From NCBI GenBank assembly GCA_029959085.1, contig JARWIR010000015.1, positions 7,191,017-7,255,016 on the forward strand: a stretch of DNA of 64,000 nucleotides, read 5' to 3'. Position 1 is the first letter of the stretch. The number at the start of each line of letters is the position of its first letter. The notes beneath the pieces are model-generated. The model searched no databases, was not told the DNA's origin, and saw only the letters and a program-made list of their open reading frames with translations. Positions 37,226 to 50,487 of this stretch are shown here, in pieces. Made by a program: the position numbers and the translations under genes. The stretch is from Nemophila menziesii. Lineage: Eukaryota; Streptophyta; Magnoliopsida; Boraginales; Hydrophyllaceae.

Positions 37226-38766
37226 ATACTTTTGAATTAGAAATAAAAAAACCTACTAAAATCCAATCAAAGAGCATATGATTCTTAGTTTGTAGTACAA
37301 ATTCTTTGTCAATAACACTCCTCCCTACATCAATGTGAAGTCGGTTAACGTTGTATTGTTAATCTATGTATATATTTATTTTCTTCAGTCTTATCTCACT
37401 CGGTAGTTATGTTATGTGTATTATTTTGTGATTCTTGGGTATCTATGAATTAAGCTTCAAATATCTGGATTTTTTTTCAAGATTTGAATTAAGACAGTGA
37501 TTTGGATAATGCAGTGAATCTTTTACTTGTTGATATGGAGATGCGACTGAATAATTAAATATATCGTGAAGAGAAAAATGATTAAGGTTGATGATGTTGT
37601 CTTTCTGACAATTTTTTGAGAAAAAACAGTGAACCTAAAAATGCTTAAGGTTGGGAAAACTAGCTACGTTTACTACTTAGAAATTCCTTAGAAATTCACT
37701 TAATCAGGGTATATGATTCTTACATAACCTTATATGCAGTGGTGATACAATGGCGGAGAACATATTTTTGTTAGGGAAGGGGGGCACCGCAAATAAATTT
37801 CCAACTTAATTGTAGTATAAGTCCTCATGAAATGCGAAAATTGCAAAGAAAGATTATGAAAATTAGGGGTGGGGCGATAAGTTAATAATATATGCTTTTT
37901 TACAGGGGTATATTATTTATTATTTTATTTTAAAATGTATGATCCAAAATGTCATGTGGCTCCAGCTTTTACAAGTGATGAGAAGACATGATATTTAGCA
38001 TAGCCTAATCAATTTTTGGAGCAATATCTGAACTTTTTAAATTAATTAAGATGCATGACTTAAATAATATACAGTATAGAGAATGATTAAACATATAGGA
38101 TTATTGGTGAAAATGAAGGTACTTCATCAAGTTTGACTATTTAATTGAGCTAACAAGTTTTTATATCGATGTTAAAATACTTACTAAATTGGGTGTTAAG
38201 TTTGAAATCTGTGGAAATCCGTCTCAATATTAGAAACTATATAGAAATACCTGCAAGAGTTATGTCAAGCATGTGATTTGGCATCTCATGTGCAAAAAGC
38301 TGATTAATTTCTTTCCCATTTAAAGGTATATGCCTGAAATTGGTCCATCAAATTTTGCGATTTCTTTAAATATGAGATTAGATTTTCTTGGATGATTATA
38401 CTCTATTGGTTCATATTAGCTGTACTAATTCACGTATTGTGTAAAAGATGGTAACTTTTAGTTTGGCAATGGGTGTGTTCGAATTGGATTAGAGTAGTAA
38501 AAGAAAGTAATTAAGGATTAAAGATTATGTAGACAACTATTGAATACGCTAATAAAGAATGTCGTATATTTGGCATGTTTTTTGTCTATAGATTGTAAAA
38601 CCTCTGATCTAACAAAGATGTAAGAACTCGTTAGGGTACTATTTATCATATATATATATATATCCCTTTTTGTTGCTTGACTTGTTTTACATTAGCAGTC
38701 ACTAAATAATTTCTGCTCCCCAGTTTGTAAAATTTTATGAAGGAAAAGTACACCTCTAATGTAGTA

Positions 38767-38770
<4 letters not shown>

Positions 38771-38822
<52 letters not shown>
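38771..38822. repeat. Pure GA run in U6
   Basis: 52 bp of uninterrupted (GA)n; the G-block is absent. Confidence 0.8.
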
Positions 38823-38825
<3 letters not shown>

Positions 38826-39743
38826 GAGAGTTGTTGAAATGTAATTTTATTATATTTGCCGCTTTTATATATAGTTGTTTATACGTACATATCAATCATA
38901 ATGGTATATCGTTAAAAATGATTTACAGCTGTTAAATATATACAGAAGAAGTCATACACTAACAAATTACTGCTGGAGAAGTATGATTAGTATTCTCCTT
39001 AACACTTCACTTTATGGAAGTTTGCATCATATTAGGTAACCAAAAACTGTAGCTTTAAGTCATTTAGTAAAAAGATAAGGAACTTGATCTTGGGTGGTAT
39101 GTATGTATCTAAGCTTGAAAGATGTAAGGAGCAACGTGAAATCTAACAAAGTAGTAGTCCACACCTAGAAGAGGGGAGTGATAAGAGGCACTTTGAGATC
39201 ATTCAAAAGATAGGCTAACCACATAAATTTTGCAATAATGTGAGTTATTGCCCTGTATCCAGTCTCACTGTTCTTATAATGCAAAATAAATTATAGGATA
39301 TTCTACAAAAGGTGATTATAATTTATGAAAAGAAAGACAACAAGTTAATCAATAATCTTGTTGTTTCTTTAAAACTCAATATGGAGAAGAAGAGAGTTGC
39401 GAAAATAGAATTTTATTCAGCCTTGAATGCATATTTGTATATAAATTAAGTTTTTAGTTTTAACTATTAAATGAAGTTACATGACAACTAATATACTAAC
39501 ACAGTGCAGTTATGTAACGGATTAATAGATGTAAAAGTATCTCGAGCCTTCCATTATGTGATACTAATTCAGTGCATAGTGTTCAGCTACTCATGGTTGA
39601 GATGTACAAATTGTAGGTTTTTGGAATATATCATCACTATATTGTGGTCCGAAATATATCCTCACTATATTGTGGTCAGAGGAATTTATTATGTTTTTTT
39701 TTTCTGAGGTCCTAATTTGTAATTAAGATTTAATAGAGGTTAA

Positions 39744-39844
39744 TTGGGCTGGTTATATGAGTTACCGAAAATCTTAAAGCCTATTATAGCTAGGGTTTAC
39801 GGTAGTCAACTGAAGGCCCATATATATATATATCCCTTTATAGA
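39744..39844 (+). promoter_or_regulatory. Promoter-like block in U7
   Basis: TTGGGCT, TAGGGTTTA and AAGGCCCAT are present. The TATA run is longer than elsewhere and starts directly after the CCCA. This block precedes the second unit with open exons. Confidence 0.55.
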
Positions 39845-40681
39845 AATCAAAGTTGTTCGGCGTATATTGTTTGTAGAAGTAGATTTGTGATTTCTGTAGC
39901 TGGAAAGGGAAAGAAAGGAAATTAAATATCATTCGCTTTTAAAGCGGTGCCAGAGAGAAGATCTGCGGAAATATGTCGAAATATAATACTCCGTCAGTTG
40001 AGTTCTTCATCAGATAGATTAAAGACATAAATTTGGTGGTGGACTTGAATTCAAGTCCATCAGATCAGTTTGGGGTTTTGTCCCTGTTGTAAAAGTTTTG
40101 TGAAAGGAAAAAGTCACAATCCAAATCCAGCTCCAGCTTCAACGTCTGCTCCAGCTCCTGCTCCAGTTCTATCTCTTGTCCAGGTTCCAGTTCCTTCTAC
40201 TTTCACGGGACCTTTAGGCTCCATAACAATAATACTTTATCCAAGATAGAAAACTTATATATATTCTGCATATATCTTATTCTCAAGCCATGGGATTTAA
40301 AATAGGAAATTAGCTGTAATGGAAATTCTCCCTTCGTTGAAGGCTTTGATCTAGATGGACCATTTCGACAACATTCCCAATTTCGTTGGTTAACTCAAGA
40401 CTTTTTGTAGTGTTAGTTTGTTAAAGCCTTAGATTGTATCTACTAAAAAATAAGGGCATAAATTTACTGATGCACGAACCAAGTAAAAGGATATTCTTTC
40501 AATTTGTTTCTTTTAGGTTTTAGTTAACTAATATGCTACATAACTCATGTGTTTATACTATTTGGTTATTTTGAAAATAAGACTAATAATTTATACGTAG
40601 ATCATAAAATATAAATGTACATAAATTTTTAAGTATATAAATATTAATTCTTTTAGATAATATATAATTAGTAGGGGCAAG

Positions 40682-40792
40682 ACTTCCATCATATATTGGA
40701 TGGTCCAATATTCATAGCATATCTATTAATTATAATAACAAAACACATATCATTAGGTTAATTAGGTGACCATCCAATATTGGATGGAAGAT
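40682..40792. repeat. Nested inverted repeat in U7
   Basis: Both palindromes are intact. Confidence 0.5.
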
Positions 40793-41243
40793 ATTTCCAA
40801 ATTATAGAGTTTAAAAAAAATCAAAATATGAAATATAACTATTTTTATGATTAACAATACACATCTTGTGTTTCTCTAAAACAAAATGTAGTATTAAAAA
40901 TTTATTTATTTTTCTATAAATTTAAAAACGTAAACATTAACCCTAACCCGTCCATTTTAACTATAAAGATAGGAATTCATCATTAAGGTCTTAAGCCGCC
41001 ACTATTTTATTACTATTTGATATCTCATTCTCTTCTAATCTGATTTATATTCTTATCATTTCTTCTCCTTTTTATAATGTTTCTTTAGTTTCCAATTTCG
41101 ATTTTAAACAAGTGGATTCACTATCTTTTATGTCTCAGATCGATGGACATTTCATTTCAATTTAAATGTATGTATTTCTTGATCTATTTTTATTTTTTGT
41201 GATAAACTTTATATGCTAATACAAATTGTTCCACCGGCTACAG

Positions 41244-41821
41244 AAGACAACAACGGATCAATGTGCTCAGCGATCTTGCTTCAAGGTTGTCTGATGACCC
41301 GTCTCTGTTCGACTTTTATGCTTCTCAAGTAAGTCAATACAATCTCATCTAATTTTAAACATTTGACTCACCATTTCTCATGCTCTCTATGTCTCTCTTT
41401 GTTTCCAGGAAACAACTTATGTTGGGCCTACCGATAGTCCATCTGTTGGGCCCACCCCAGTAAGTGAAAAAAGAAAACCTGGGCGTCCAGCTAAGCCCAA
41501 GCCCCGTGTATCACCCCTACCAGCCCAATCCAACCTTCGAACTCCAATTGTGGCCCAGCCTATTCCTCCTACTGTTCCTGTGGGCCACGACATCCCTACC
41601 CAGACTGCTCCTGTGGGCCACCACATCCCTACCCAGACTGCTCCTGTGGGCCACCACATCCCTACCCAGACTGCTCCTGTGGGCCACCACATCCCTACCC
41701 AGACTGCTTCTACGCAAGGTATGTGCACTTTTTAAAAAAAATAATTTTGTGTCAGTCATCATGCATAATTCTCTGCTTCTAATCTTTAGTTGGAGACACT
41801 CAAGTCAAGTTTAACTTATGA
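41244..41821 (+). CDS. AT-hook-like, proline-rich protein, C-terminal three exons, intact in U7 with four repeats
   Basis: Exon A 41244-41328, exon B 41409-41718 and exon C 41790-41821 join in phase as in U3, with the same splice signals and KRKPGRPAKPKPR. Exon B is 310 bp against 244 bp in U3 because the 33-bp repeat is present four times (PVGHDIPTQTA, then three times PVGHHIPTQTA) instead of twice. The expansion is an exact multiple of the codon repeat, so the frame is kept. Exon C reads VGDTQVKFNL. The upstream exon is again unidentified. The Pro/Ala-rich segment of this unit (about 40044-40244) is also open. Confidence 0.5.
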
Positions 41822-43467
41822 TGGCCTAAGTGCACGTGACCTCCTTTAACTATTTTCTAGTATGTTATTTTGGCCATACACTGTAATAAACTATTCAAAC
41901 CTCCTTAAACTTGTTTTTTTTTCATCCGTTGTTAACTAAGTAATGCCAATTTACTATTATACCCTTTCATATAATTACTTTTCATGACTTATTGTCTCCT
42001 TTCAGAGCTCTCTCTGTAAAGACGTCACCTTTTTAGAACAAATCATCCTCGACTAGATTTTTCAATAAGATTTGCATACAAAACAAGCCTATTTGTGGTC
42101 CCATATAATTTTGATAGAACGTAATTTAGGTACTGTTGAATATTATTTTATGGTGTGTTGTGGCACCTATTGTTTTTAATAGTTGTGTACAACTGTAATT
42201 AGGATTTTTGGTTATGATTTGGTATAAAGTTTATCGGATCTGGTGGTTCAATAACTGTACATTTGTGTTGTTTTCAGGTGCGCGAAAGTACAATTTTAAG
42301 GTTATTATTTTATAACTTTTGTGCAGTTCTTTTATCCACGAGAAAATATAGTTTTGAGGTGTTTTATTATTTTTACCCAAAAAAAAGGTTCTTTGTTATT
42401 GCACATTTTTTTGTTCACAATAGTGTTAAGGTGCTAATGTGAGTGCGTGTTTTTATTACTCTTTGTGCAATATTAATTAACATTTCAAATATCAATTGTG
42501 AGTGTTAATGTGCTTATGTTCTCTAATTCTGCAGATATAATAGAGTGCTTTGAAGATCCGAGTTGAAGTCAATCTGGTTTTGTGATTTAATGCTTGTTTA
42601 TTGTTTAACGAAAAAGATTTTTCGGTTTTTTAATTTTTTGTGTTTTTTTGGGTAATAAATATGATGTAGTGGTTTTGTGATTTTTTCTTAGGTTTTGATG
42701 TTAAATTATAAGTTTGAATGATTGCAATATTGAAAGGTGGTGCATAAATTTTGGTCGAATGTACTTTTCTTTTTACTGAATTTAACTGTACAAAAAAGAT
42801 GAAAAAGAAGTTCTCTACACAAAAATTTACCAAAAAACTAAATTATGTTTAATTCAAATTAATACAATTATGATAAGTTTAAATATTACTAAATATATCT
42901 TAATAGAGGCATCATACTTTAAGGTTGCCTTTTATTCAAAAAGGTCACCGAAATAAAAAGACACTCATGCCTAGGTATATTAAATATATCCATATTAGAG
43001 ACACCATGAGAGTGAAGATGATTTGAATCATGTGGCATGTCAAATATTACAATATGAAATGTGGTATACCATAAATGACTACTTTTGGGCAAATTTAGAA
43101 GGAGAAATTGATAATTGAGGAGGTCCCACGTTGTTGTTTGACCTGGGAAAGCTTTCCCACGTGTTGAAATACCTAATAAGTGATACTATTTACCATTAAC
43201 TACACAATTTCTTGCAAATAAAAGAAATTTGAAAGAGATTTATGGAACAAAAAATCCTACTTTTGGGCAAATTTGGAAGGAAAAATTGATAATTGAGGCG
43301 GTCCCACGTTGATGATTGACCCGGGCAAGTTTTTCAAGTCTTGATATAATTTTTGATGATGAATTGTGGAAAAAAATGGGGAGAGTTTTGAGAGAAAGAA
43401 AGAGAAATTATAAAATAATTGTGTTTTGAGTATCTCAATTCGCAACTTGCTATAATAAATACGCTAC

Positions 43468-43797
43468 CACTAATTGCGACTACACAAGTAGTCGCCAAAG
43501 ACTCAAAAGTAGTTGTTAGTAATAACTTCTAACGACTACTTTAAGTAGTCGTTAAATAATCCAACCTAAAGAGACTATACATTGGCGGTGGGAAATTAAT
43601 TAAAAAATACAAAAACCCACTAGCGACTACTTCTTGTAGTCGTTAAAAACAAAAATTACTAACGATTACTACTGGGTAGTCGAGAAACATACCATATAGT
43701 CGTTAAAGGCATGTAGTCGCTAGTGGTGCTTGTCTTTAGCGACTACATCGTGTAGTCGCGAAAAGTGTAGTCGCTAGAGGCTTGCGCTGTAGTAGTG
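43468..43797. mobile_element. CACTA-like hairpin cluster in U7
   Basis: Complete length, U4/U8 form, with private changes AAAGAGACTATAC and CATATAGTCG. Confidence 0.5.
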
Positions 43798-45342
43798 ATA
43801 CTTTTGAATTAGAAAAAACAACACCTACTAAAATCCAATCAAAGAGCATATGATTCTTAGTTTGTAGTACAAATTCTTTGTCAATAACACTCCTCCCTAC
43901 ATCAATGTGAAGTCGGTTAACGTTGTATTGTTGATCTATGTATATATTTATTTTCTTCAGTTTTATCTCACTCGGTAGTTATGTTATGTGTATTATTTTG
44001 TTATTCTTGGGTATCTATGAATTAAGCTTCAAATATATGGATTTTTTTTTCAAGATTTGAATTAAGACAGTGATTTGGATAATGCAGTGAATCTTTTACT
44101 TGTTGATATGGAGATGCGACTGAATAATTAAATATATCGTGAAGAGAAAAATGATTAAGCTTGATGATGTTGTCTTTCTGACAATTTTTTGAGAAAAAAC
44201 AGTGAACCTAAAAATGCTTAAGGTTGGGAAAACTAGCTACGTTTACTACTTAGAAATTCCTTGGAAATTCTCTTAATCAGGGTATATGATTCTTACATAA
44301 CCTTATATGCAGTGGTGATACAATGGCGGAGAACATATATTTTGTTAGGGAAGGGGGGCACCGCAAATAAATTTCCAACTTTATTGCAGTATAAGTCCTC
44401 ATGAAATGCGAAAATTGCAAAGAAAGATTATGAAAATTAGGGGTGGGGCGATAAGTTAATAATATATGCTTTTTTACAGGGGTATATTATTTATTTTTTT
44501 ATTTTAAAATGTAAGATCCAAAATGTCATGTGGCTCCAGCTTTTACAAGTGATGAGAAGACATGATATTTAGCATAGCCTAATCAATTTTTGGAGCAATA
44601 TATGAACTTTTTAAATTAATTAAGATGCATGACTTAAATAATATACAGTATAGAGAATGATTAAACATATAGGATTATTGGTGAAAATGAAGGTACTTCA
44701 TCAAGTTTGACTATTTAATTGAGCTAACAAGTTATTATATCGATGTTAAAATACTTACTAAATTGGGTGTTAAGTTTGAAATCTGTGGAAATCCGTCTCA
44801 ATATTAGAAACTATATAGAAATACCTTCAAGAGTTATGTCAAGCATGTGATTTGGCATCTCATGTGCAAAAAGCTGATTAATTTCTTTCCCATTTAAAGG
44901 TATATGCCTGAAATTGGTCCATCAAATTTTGCGATTTCTTTAAATATGAGATTAGATTTTCTTGGATGATTATACTCTATTGGTTCATATTAGCTGTACT
45001 AATTCACGTATTGTGTAAAAGATGGTAACTTTTAGTTTGGAAATGGGTGTGTTCGAATTGGATTAGAGTAGTAAAAGCAAGTAATTAAGGATTAAGGATT
45101 ATGTAGACAACTATTGAATACGCTAATAAAGAATGTCGTATATTTGGCATGTTTTTTGTCTATAGATTGTAAAACCTCTGTTCTAACAAAGATGTAAGAA
45201 CTCGTTAGGGTACTATTTATCATATTTATATATATTCCTTTTTGTTGCTTGACTTGTTTTACATTAGCAGTCACTAAATAATTTCTGCTCCCCAGTTTGT
45301 AAAATTTTGTGAAGGAAAAGTACACCTCTAATGTAGTAATAT

Positions 45343-45423
45343 GAGAGAGAGAGAGATAGAGAGTTAGAGAGAGAGAGGGGGAGAGAGGAAGAGAGGGAGG
45401 GAGGGAAGGGAGGGGGGGAGGGG

Positions 45424-45461
<38 letters not shown>

Positions 45462-45523
45462 GAGAGAGGAAGAGAGGGGGAGAGAGGAAGAGAGGGAGGG
45501 AGGGAAGGGAGGGGGGGGAGGGG

Positions 45524-45587
<64 letters not shown>
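45343..45587. repeat. Doubled GA/G-rich purine tract in U7
   Basis: The longest tract, 245 bp. The G-block occurs twice (about 45377-45429 and 45466-45529), separated by (GA)n, which fits a local tandem duplication. Confidence 0.8.
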
Positions 45588-45590
<3 letters not shown>

Positions 45591-46506
45591 GAAAGTTGTT
45601 GAAATGTAATTTTATTATATTTGCCGCTTTTATATATAGTTGTTTATACGTACATATCAATCATAATGGTATATCGTTAAAAATGATTTACAGCTGTTAA
45701 ATATATACAGAAGAAATCATACACTAACAAATTACTGCTGGAGAAGTATGATTAGTATTCTCCTTAACACTTCACTTTATGAAAGTTTGCATCATATAAG
45801 GTAACGAAAAACTGTAGCTTTAAGTCATTTAGTAAAAAGATAAGGCACTTGATCTTGGGTGGTATGTATGTATCTAAGCTTGAAAGATGTAAGGAGCAAC
45901 GTGAAATGCAACAAAGTAGTAGTCCACACATAGAAGAGGGGAGTGATAAGAGGCACTTTGAGATAATTCAAAAGATAGGCTAACCACATAAATTTTGCAA
46001 TAATGTGAGTTATTGCCCTGTATCCAGTCTCACTGTTCTTCTAATGCAAAATAAATTATAGGATATTCTACAAAAGGTGATTATAATTTATGAAAAGAAA
46101 GACAACAATTTAATCAATGATCTTGTTGTTTCTTTAAAACTCAATATGGAGAATAAGAGAGTTGCTAAAATAGAATTTTATTCAGCCTTGAATGCATATT
46201 TGTATATAAATTAAGTTTTTAGTTATAACTATTAAATGAAGATACATGACAACTAATATACTAACACAGTGCAGTTATGTAATGGATTAATAGATGTAAA
46301 AGTATCTCGAGCCTTCCATTACATGATACTAATTCAGTGCATAGTGTTCAGCTACTCATGGTTGAGATGTACAAATTGTAGGTTTTTGGAATATATCATC
46401 ACTATATTGTGGTCCGAAATATATCCTCACTATATTGTGGTCAGAGGAATTTATTATGTTTTTTTTTCGAGGTCCTAATTTGCAATTAAGATTTAATAGA
46501 GGTTAA

Positions 46507-46606
46507 TTGGGCCGGTTATATGAGTTACCGAAAATCTTAAAGCCTATTATAGCTAGGGTTTACGGTAGTCAACTGAAGGCCCATACATATATATATCCCT
46601 TTATAG
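46507..46606 (+). promoter_or_regulatory. Promoter-like block in U8
   Basis: TTGGGCC, TAGGGTTTA, AAGGCCCATA and the TATA run are intact. Confidence 0.55.
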
Positions 46607-47432
46607 AAATCAAAGTTGTGCGGCGTATATTGTTTGTCGAAGTAGATTTGTGATTTTGGTAGCTGGAAAGGGAAAGAGAGGAAATTAAATATCATTCGCT
46701 TTTAAAGCGGTGCCAGAGAGAAGATCTGCGGAAATATGTCGAAATATAATACTCCATCAGTTGAGTTCTCCATCAGATAGATTAAAGACATAAATTTGGT
46801 GGTGGACTTGAATTCAAGTCCATCAGATCAGTTTGGGGTTTTGTCCATGTTGTAAAAGTTTTGTGAAAGGAAAAAGTCACAATCCAAATCCAGCTTCAGC
46901 TCCAGCTCCTGCTCTAGTTCTATCTCTTGTCCAGGTTCCAGTTCCTTCTACTTTCACGGGACCTTTAGGCTCCATAACAATAATACTTTATCCAAGATAG
47001 AAAACTTATATATATTCTGCATATATCTTATTCTCAAGCCATGGGATTTCAAATAGGAAATTAGCTATAACGGAAATTCACCCTTCGTTGAAGGCTTTGA
47101 TCTAGATGGACCATTTCGACAACATTCCCAATTTCGTTGGTTAACTCAAGACTTTTTGTAGTGTTAGTTTGTTAAAGCCTTAGATTGTATCTACTAAAGA
47201 ATAAGGGCATAAATTTACTGATGCACGAACCAAGTAAAAGGATATTCTTTCAATTTGTTTCTTTTAGGTTTTAGTTAACTAATATGTTACATAACTCATG
47301 TGTTTATACTATTTGGTTATTTTGAAAATAAGACCAATAATTTATACGTAGATCATAAAATATAAATGTACATAATTTTTAAGTATATAAATATTAATTC
47401 TTTTAGATAAATATATAATTAATAGGGGCAAG

Positions 47433-47543
47433 ACTTCCATCATATATTGGATGGTCCAATATTCATAGCATAAATATTAATTATAATAACAAAACACATA
47501 TCATTAGGTTAATTAGGTGACCATCCAATATTGGATGGAAGAT
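47433..47543. repeat. Nested inverted repeat in U8
   Basis: Both palindromes are intact. The spacer has CATAAATATT in place of CATATCTATT. Confidence 0.5.
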
Positions 47544-47994
47544 ATTTCCAAATTATAGAGTTTAAAAAAAATCAAAATATGAAATATTACTATTTTTATG
47601 ATTAACAATACACATCTTGTGTTTCTCTAAAACAAAATGTAGTATTAAAAATTTATTTATTTTTCTATAAATTTAAAAACGTAAACATTAACCCTAACCC
47701 GTCCATTTTAACTATAAAGATAGGAATTCATCATTAAGGTCTTAAGCCGCCACTATTTTATTACTATTTGATATCTCATTCTCTTCTAATCTGATTTATA
47801 TTCTTATCATTTCTTCTTCTTTTTATAATGTTTCTTTAGTTTCCAATTTCGATTTTAAACAAGTGGATTCACTATCTTTTTTGTCTCAGATCGATGGACA
47901 TTTCATTTCAATTTAAATGTATGTATTTCTTGATCTATTTTTATTTTTTGTGATAAACTTTATATGCTGATACAAATTGTTCCACCGGCTACAG

Positions 47995-48533
47995 AAGACA
48001 ACAACGGATCAATGTGCTCAGCGATCTTGCTTCAAGGTTGTCTGATGACCCATCTCTATTCGACTTTTATGCTTCTCAAGTAAGTCAATACAATCTCATC
48101 TAATTTTAAACATTTGACTCACCATTTCTCACGCTCTCTATGTCTCTCTTTGTTTCCAGGAAACAACTTCTGTTGGGTCCACAGATAGTCCATCTGTTAG
48201 GCCCACCCCAGTAAGTGAAAAAATAAAACCTGGGCGTCCAGCGAAGCCCAAGTCCCGTGTATCACCCCTACCAGCCCAATCCAGCCTTCGAACTTCAATT
48301 GTGGCCCAGCCTACTCCTCCTACTGTTCTGTGGGCCACCACATCCCTACCCAGACTGCTCCTGTGGGCCACCACATCCCTACCCAGACTGCTCCTACGCA
48401 AGGTATGTGTACTTTTTAAAAAAAATAATTTTGTGTCAGTATTCATGCATAATTCTCTGCTTCTAATCTTTAGTTGGAGACACTCAACTCAAGTTTAACT
48501 TATGATGGCCTAAGTGAACGTGACCTCCTTTAA
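47995..48533 (+). pseudogene. Frameshifted AT-hook/repeat gene copy in U8
   Basis: Exon A 47995-48079, exon B 48160-48402, exon C from 48474. It has the same missing C in GTTCTGTGG as U4 and the same KIKPGRPAKPK variant, plus CCC to TCC (KSR instead of KPR) and ACT CCA to ACT TCA. The spliced frame runs on to TAA at 48531-48533. Sharing the lesion with U4 shows common descent of the two units. Confidence 0.45.
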
Positions 48534-50157
48534 CTATTTTCTAGTATGTGATTTTGGCCATACACTGTAATAAACTATTCAAACCTCCTTAAACTTGTTT
48601 TTTTTCCATCCGTTGTTAACTAATTTAATGCCAATTTACTATTATACCCTTTCATATAATTACTTTTCATGACTTATTGTCGCCTTTCGGATCTCTCTCT
48701 ATAAAGACATCACGTTTTAAGAACAAATTTTCCTCGACTAGATTTTTCAATTAGATTTGCATACAAAACAAGCCTATTTGTGGTCCCATATAATTTTGAT
48801 AGAACGTAATTTAGGTACTGTTGAATATTATTTTATGGTGTGTTGTGGCACCTATTATTTTTAATAGTTGTGTACAACTGTAATTAGGATTTTTGGTTAT
48901 GATTTGGTATAAAGTTTATCGGATCTGGTGGTTCAATAACTGTACATTTGTGTTGTTTTCAGGTGCGCGAAAGTACAATTTTAAGGTTATTATTTTATAA
49001 CTTTTGTGCAGTTCTTTTATCCACGAGAAAATATAGTTTTGAGGTGTTTTATTATTTTTACCCAAAAAAAAGGTTCTTTGTTATTGCACATTTTTTTGTT
49101 CACAATAGTGTTAAGGTGCTAATGTGAGTGCGTGTTTTTATTACTCTTTGTGCAATATTAATTAACATTTCAAATATCAATTGTGAGTGTTAATGTGCTT
49201 ATGTTCTCTAATTCTGCAGATATAATAGAGTGCTTTGAAGATCCGAGTTGAAGTCAATCTGGTTTTGTGATTTAATGCTTGTTTATTGTTTAACGAAAAA
49301 GATTTGTCGGTTTTTTAATTTTTTGTATTTTTTTGGGTAATAAATATGATGTAGTGGTTTTGTGATTTTTTCTTAGGTTTTGATGTTAAATTAAAAGTTT
49401 GAATGATTGCAATATTGAAAGGTGGTGCATAAATTTTGGTCGAATGTACTTTTCTTTTTACTGAATTTAACTGTACAAAAAAGATGAAAAAGAAGTTCTC
49501 TACACAAAAATTTACCAAAAAACTAAATTATGTTTAATTCAAATTAATACAATTATGATAAGTTTAAATATTACTAAATACATCTTAATAGATGCATCAT
49601 ACTTTAAGGTTGCCTTTTATTCAAAAAGGTCACCGAAATAAAAAGACACTCATGCCTAGGTATATTAAATATATCCATATTTGAGACACCATGAGAGTGA
49701 AGATGATTTGAATCATGTGGCATGTCAAATATTACAATATGAAATGTGGTATACCATAAATGAAATACCTACTTTTGGGCAAATTTAGAAGGAGAAATTG
49801 ATAATTGAGGAGGTCCCACGTTGTTGTTTGACCTGGAAAAGCTTTCCCACGTGTTGAAATACCTAATAAGTGATACTATTTACCATTAACTACACAATTT
49901 CTTGCAAATAAAAGAAATTTGAAAGAGATTTATGGAACAAAAAAACCTACTTTTTGGAAAATTTGGAAGGAAAAATTGATAATTGAGGCGGTCCCACGTT
50001 GATGATTGACCCGGGCAAGTTTTTCAAGTCTTGATATAATTTTTGATGATGAATTGTGGAAAAAAATGGGGAGAGTTTTGAGAGAAAGAAAGAGAAATTA
50101 TAAAATAATTGTGTTTTGAGTATCTCAATTCGCAACTTGCTATAATAAATACGCTAC

Positions 50158-50487
50158 CACTAATTGCGACTACACAAGTAGTCGCCAAAGACTCAAAAGT
50201 AGTTGTTAGTAATAACTTCTAACGACTACTTTAAGTAGTCGTTAAATAATCCAACCTAAAGCGACTATACATTGGCGGTGGGAAATTAATTAAAAAATAC
50301 AAAAACCCACTAGCGACTACTTCTTGTAGTCGTTAAAAACAAAAATTACTAACGATTACTACTGGGTAGTCGAGAAACATACCATGTAGTCGTGAAAGGC
50401 ATGTAGTCGCTAGTGGTGCTTGTCTTTAGCGACTACATCGTGTAGTCGCGAAAAGTGTAGCCGCTAGAGGCTTGCGCTGTAGTAGTG
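50158..50487. mobile_element. CACTA-like hairpin cluster in U8
   Basis: Complete length, U4 form, with TAGTCGTGAAAGG in place of TAGTCGTTAAAGG. Confidence 0.5.

Larger units (their letters stand above)
32797..39322. repeat. Tandem unit U6 (mosaic)
   Basis: Sixth period, 6526 bp. From the left edge to the hairpin cluster it is U3-type; from about 37240 rightward it is U2-type (GAATCTTTTACTTG, CTTAGAAATTCACTT, GATACAATGGCGGAGAAC, GTAAAAGAAAGTAATT). Like U5 it lacks the G-rich block and keeps only pure GA. Confidence 0.95.
39323..46087. repeat. Tandem unit U7 (longest, coding parts intact)
   Basis: Seventh period, 6765 bp. The extra length comes from two additional 33-bp coding repeats and a doubled G-rich block. 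The left part is U3/U6-type up to about 42070 (AATAAGATTTGC). From about 42247, where GGTGGTTC is followed directly by AATAACTG, it is U4/U8-type (AATATTAATTAAC, AAGCTTGATGATG). The switch therefore lies within roughly 180 bp. Confidence 0.95.

Noticed and set aside
41417..41762. Minus-strand frames with repeated VGMWWPTGAVW or SSLGRDVVAHR
   Set aside because: They are antisense shadows of the 33-bp coding repeat. The plus-strand frame joins three exons in phase and carries the basic motif.
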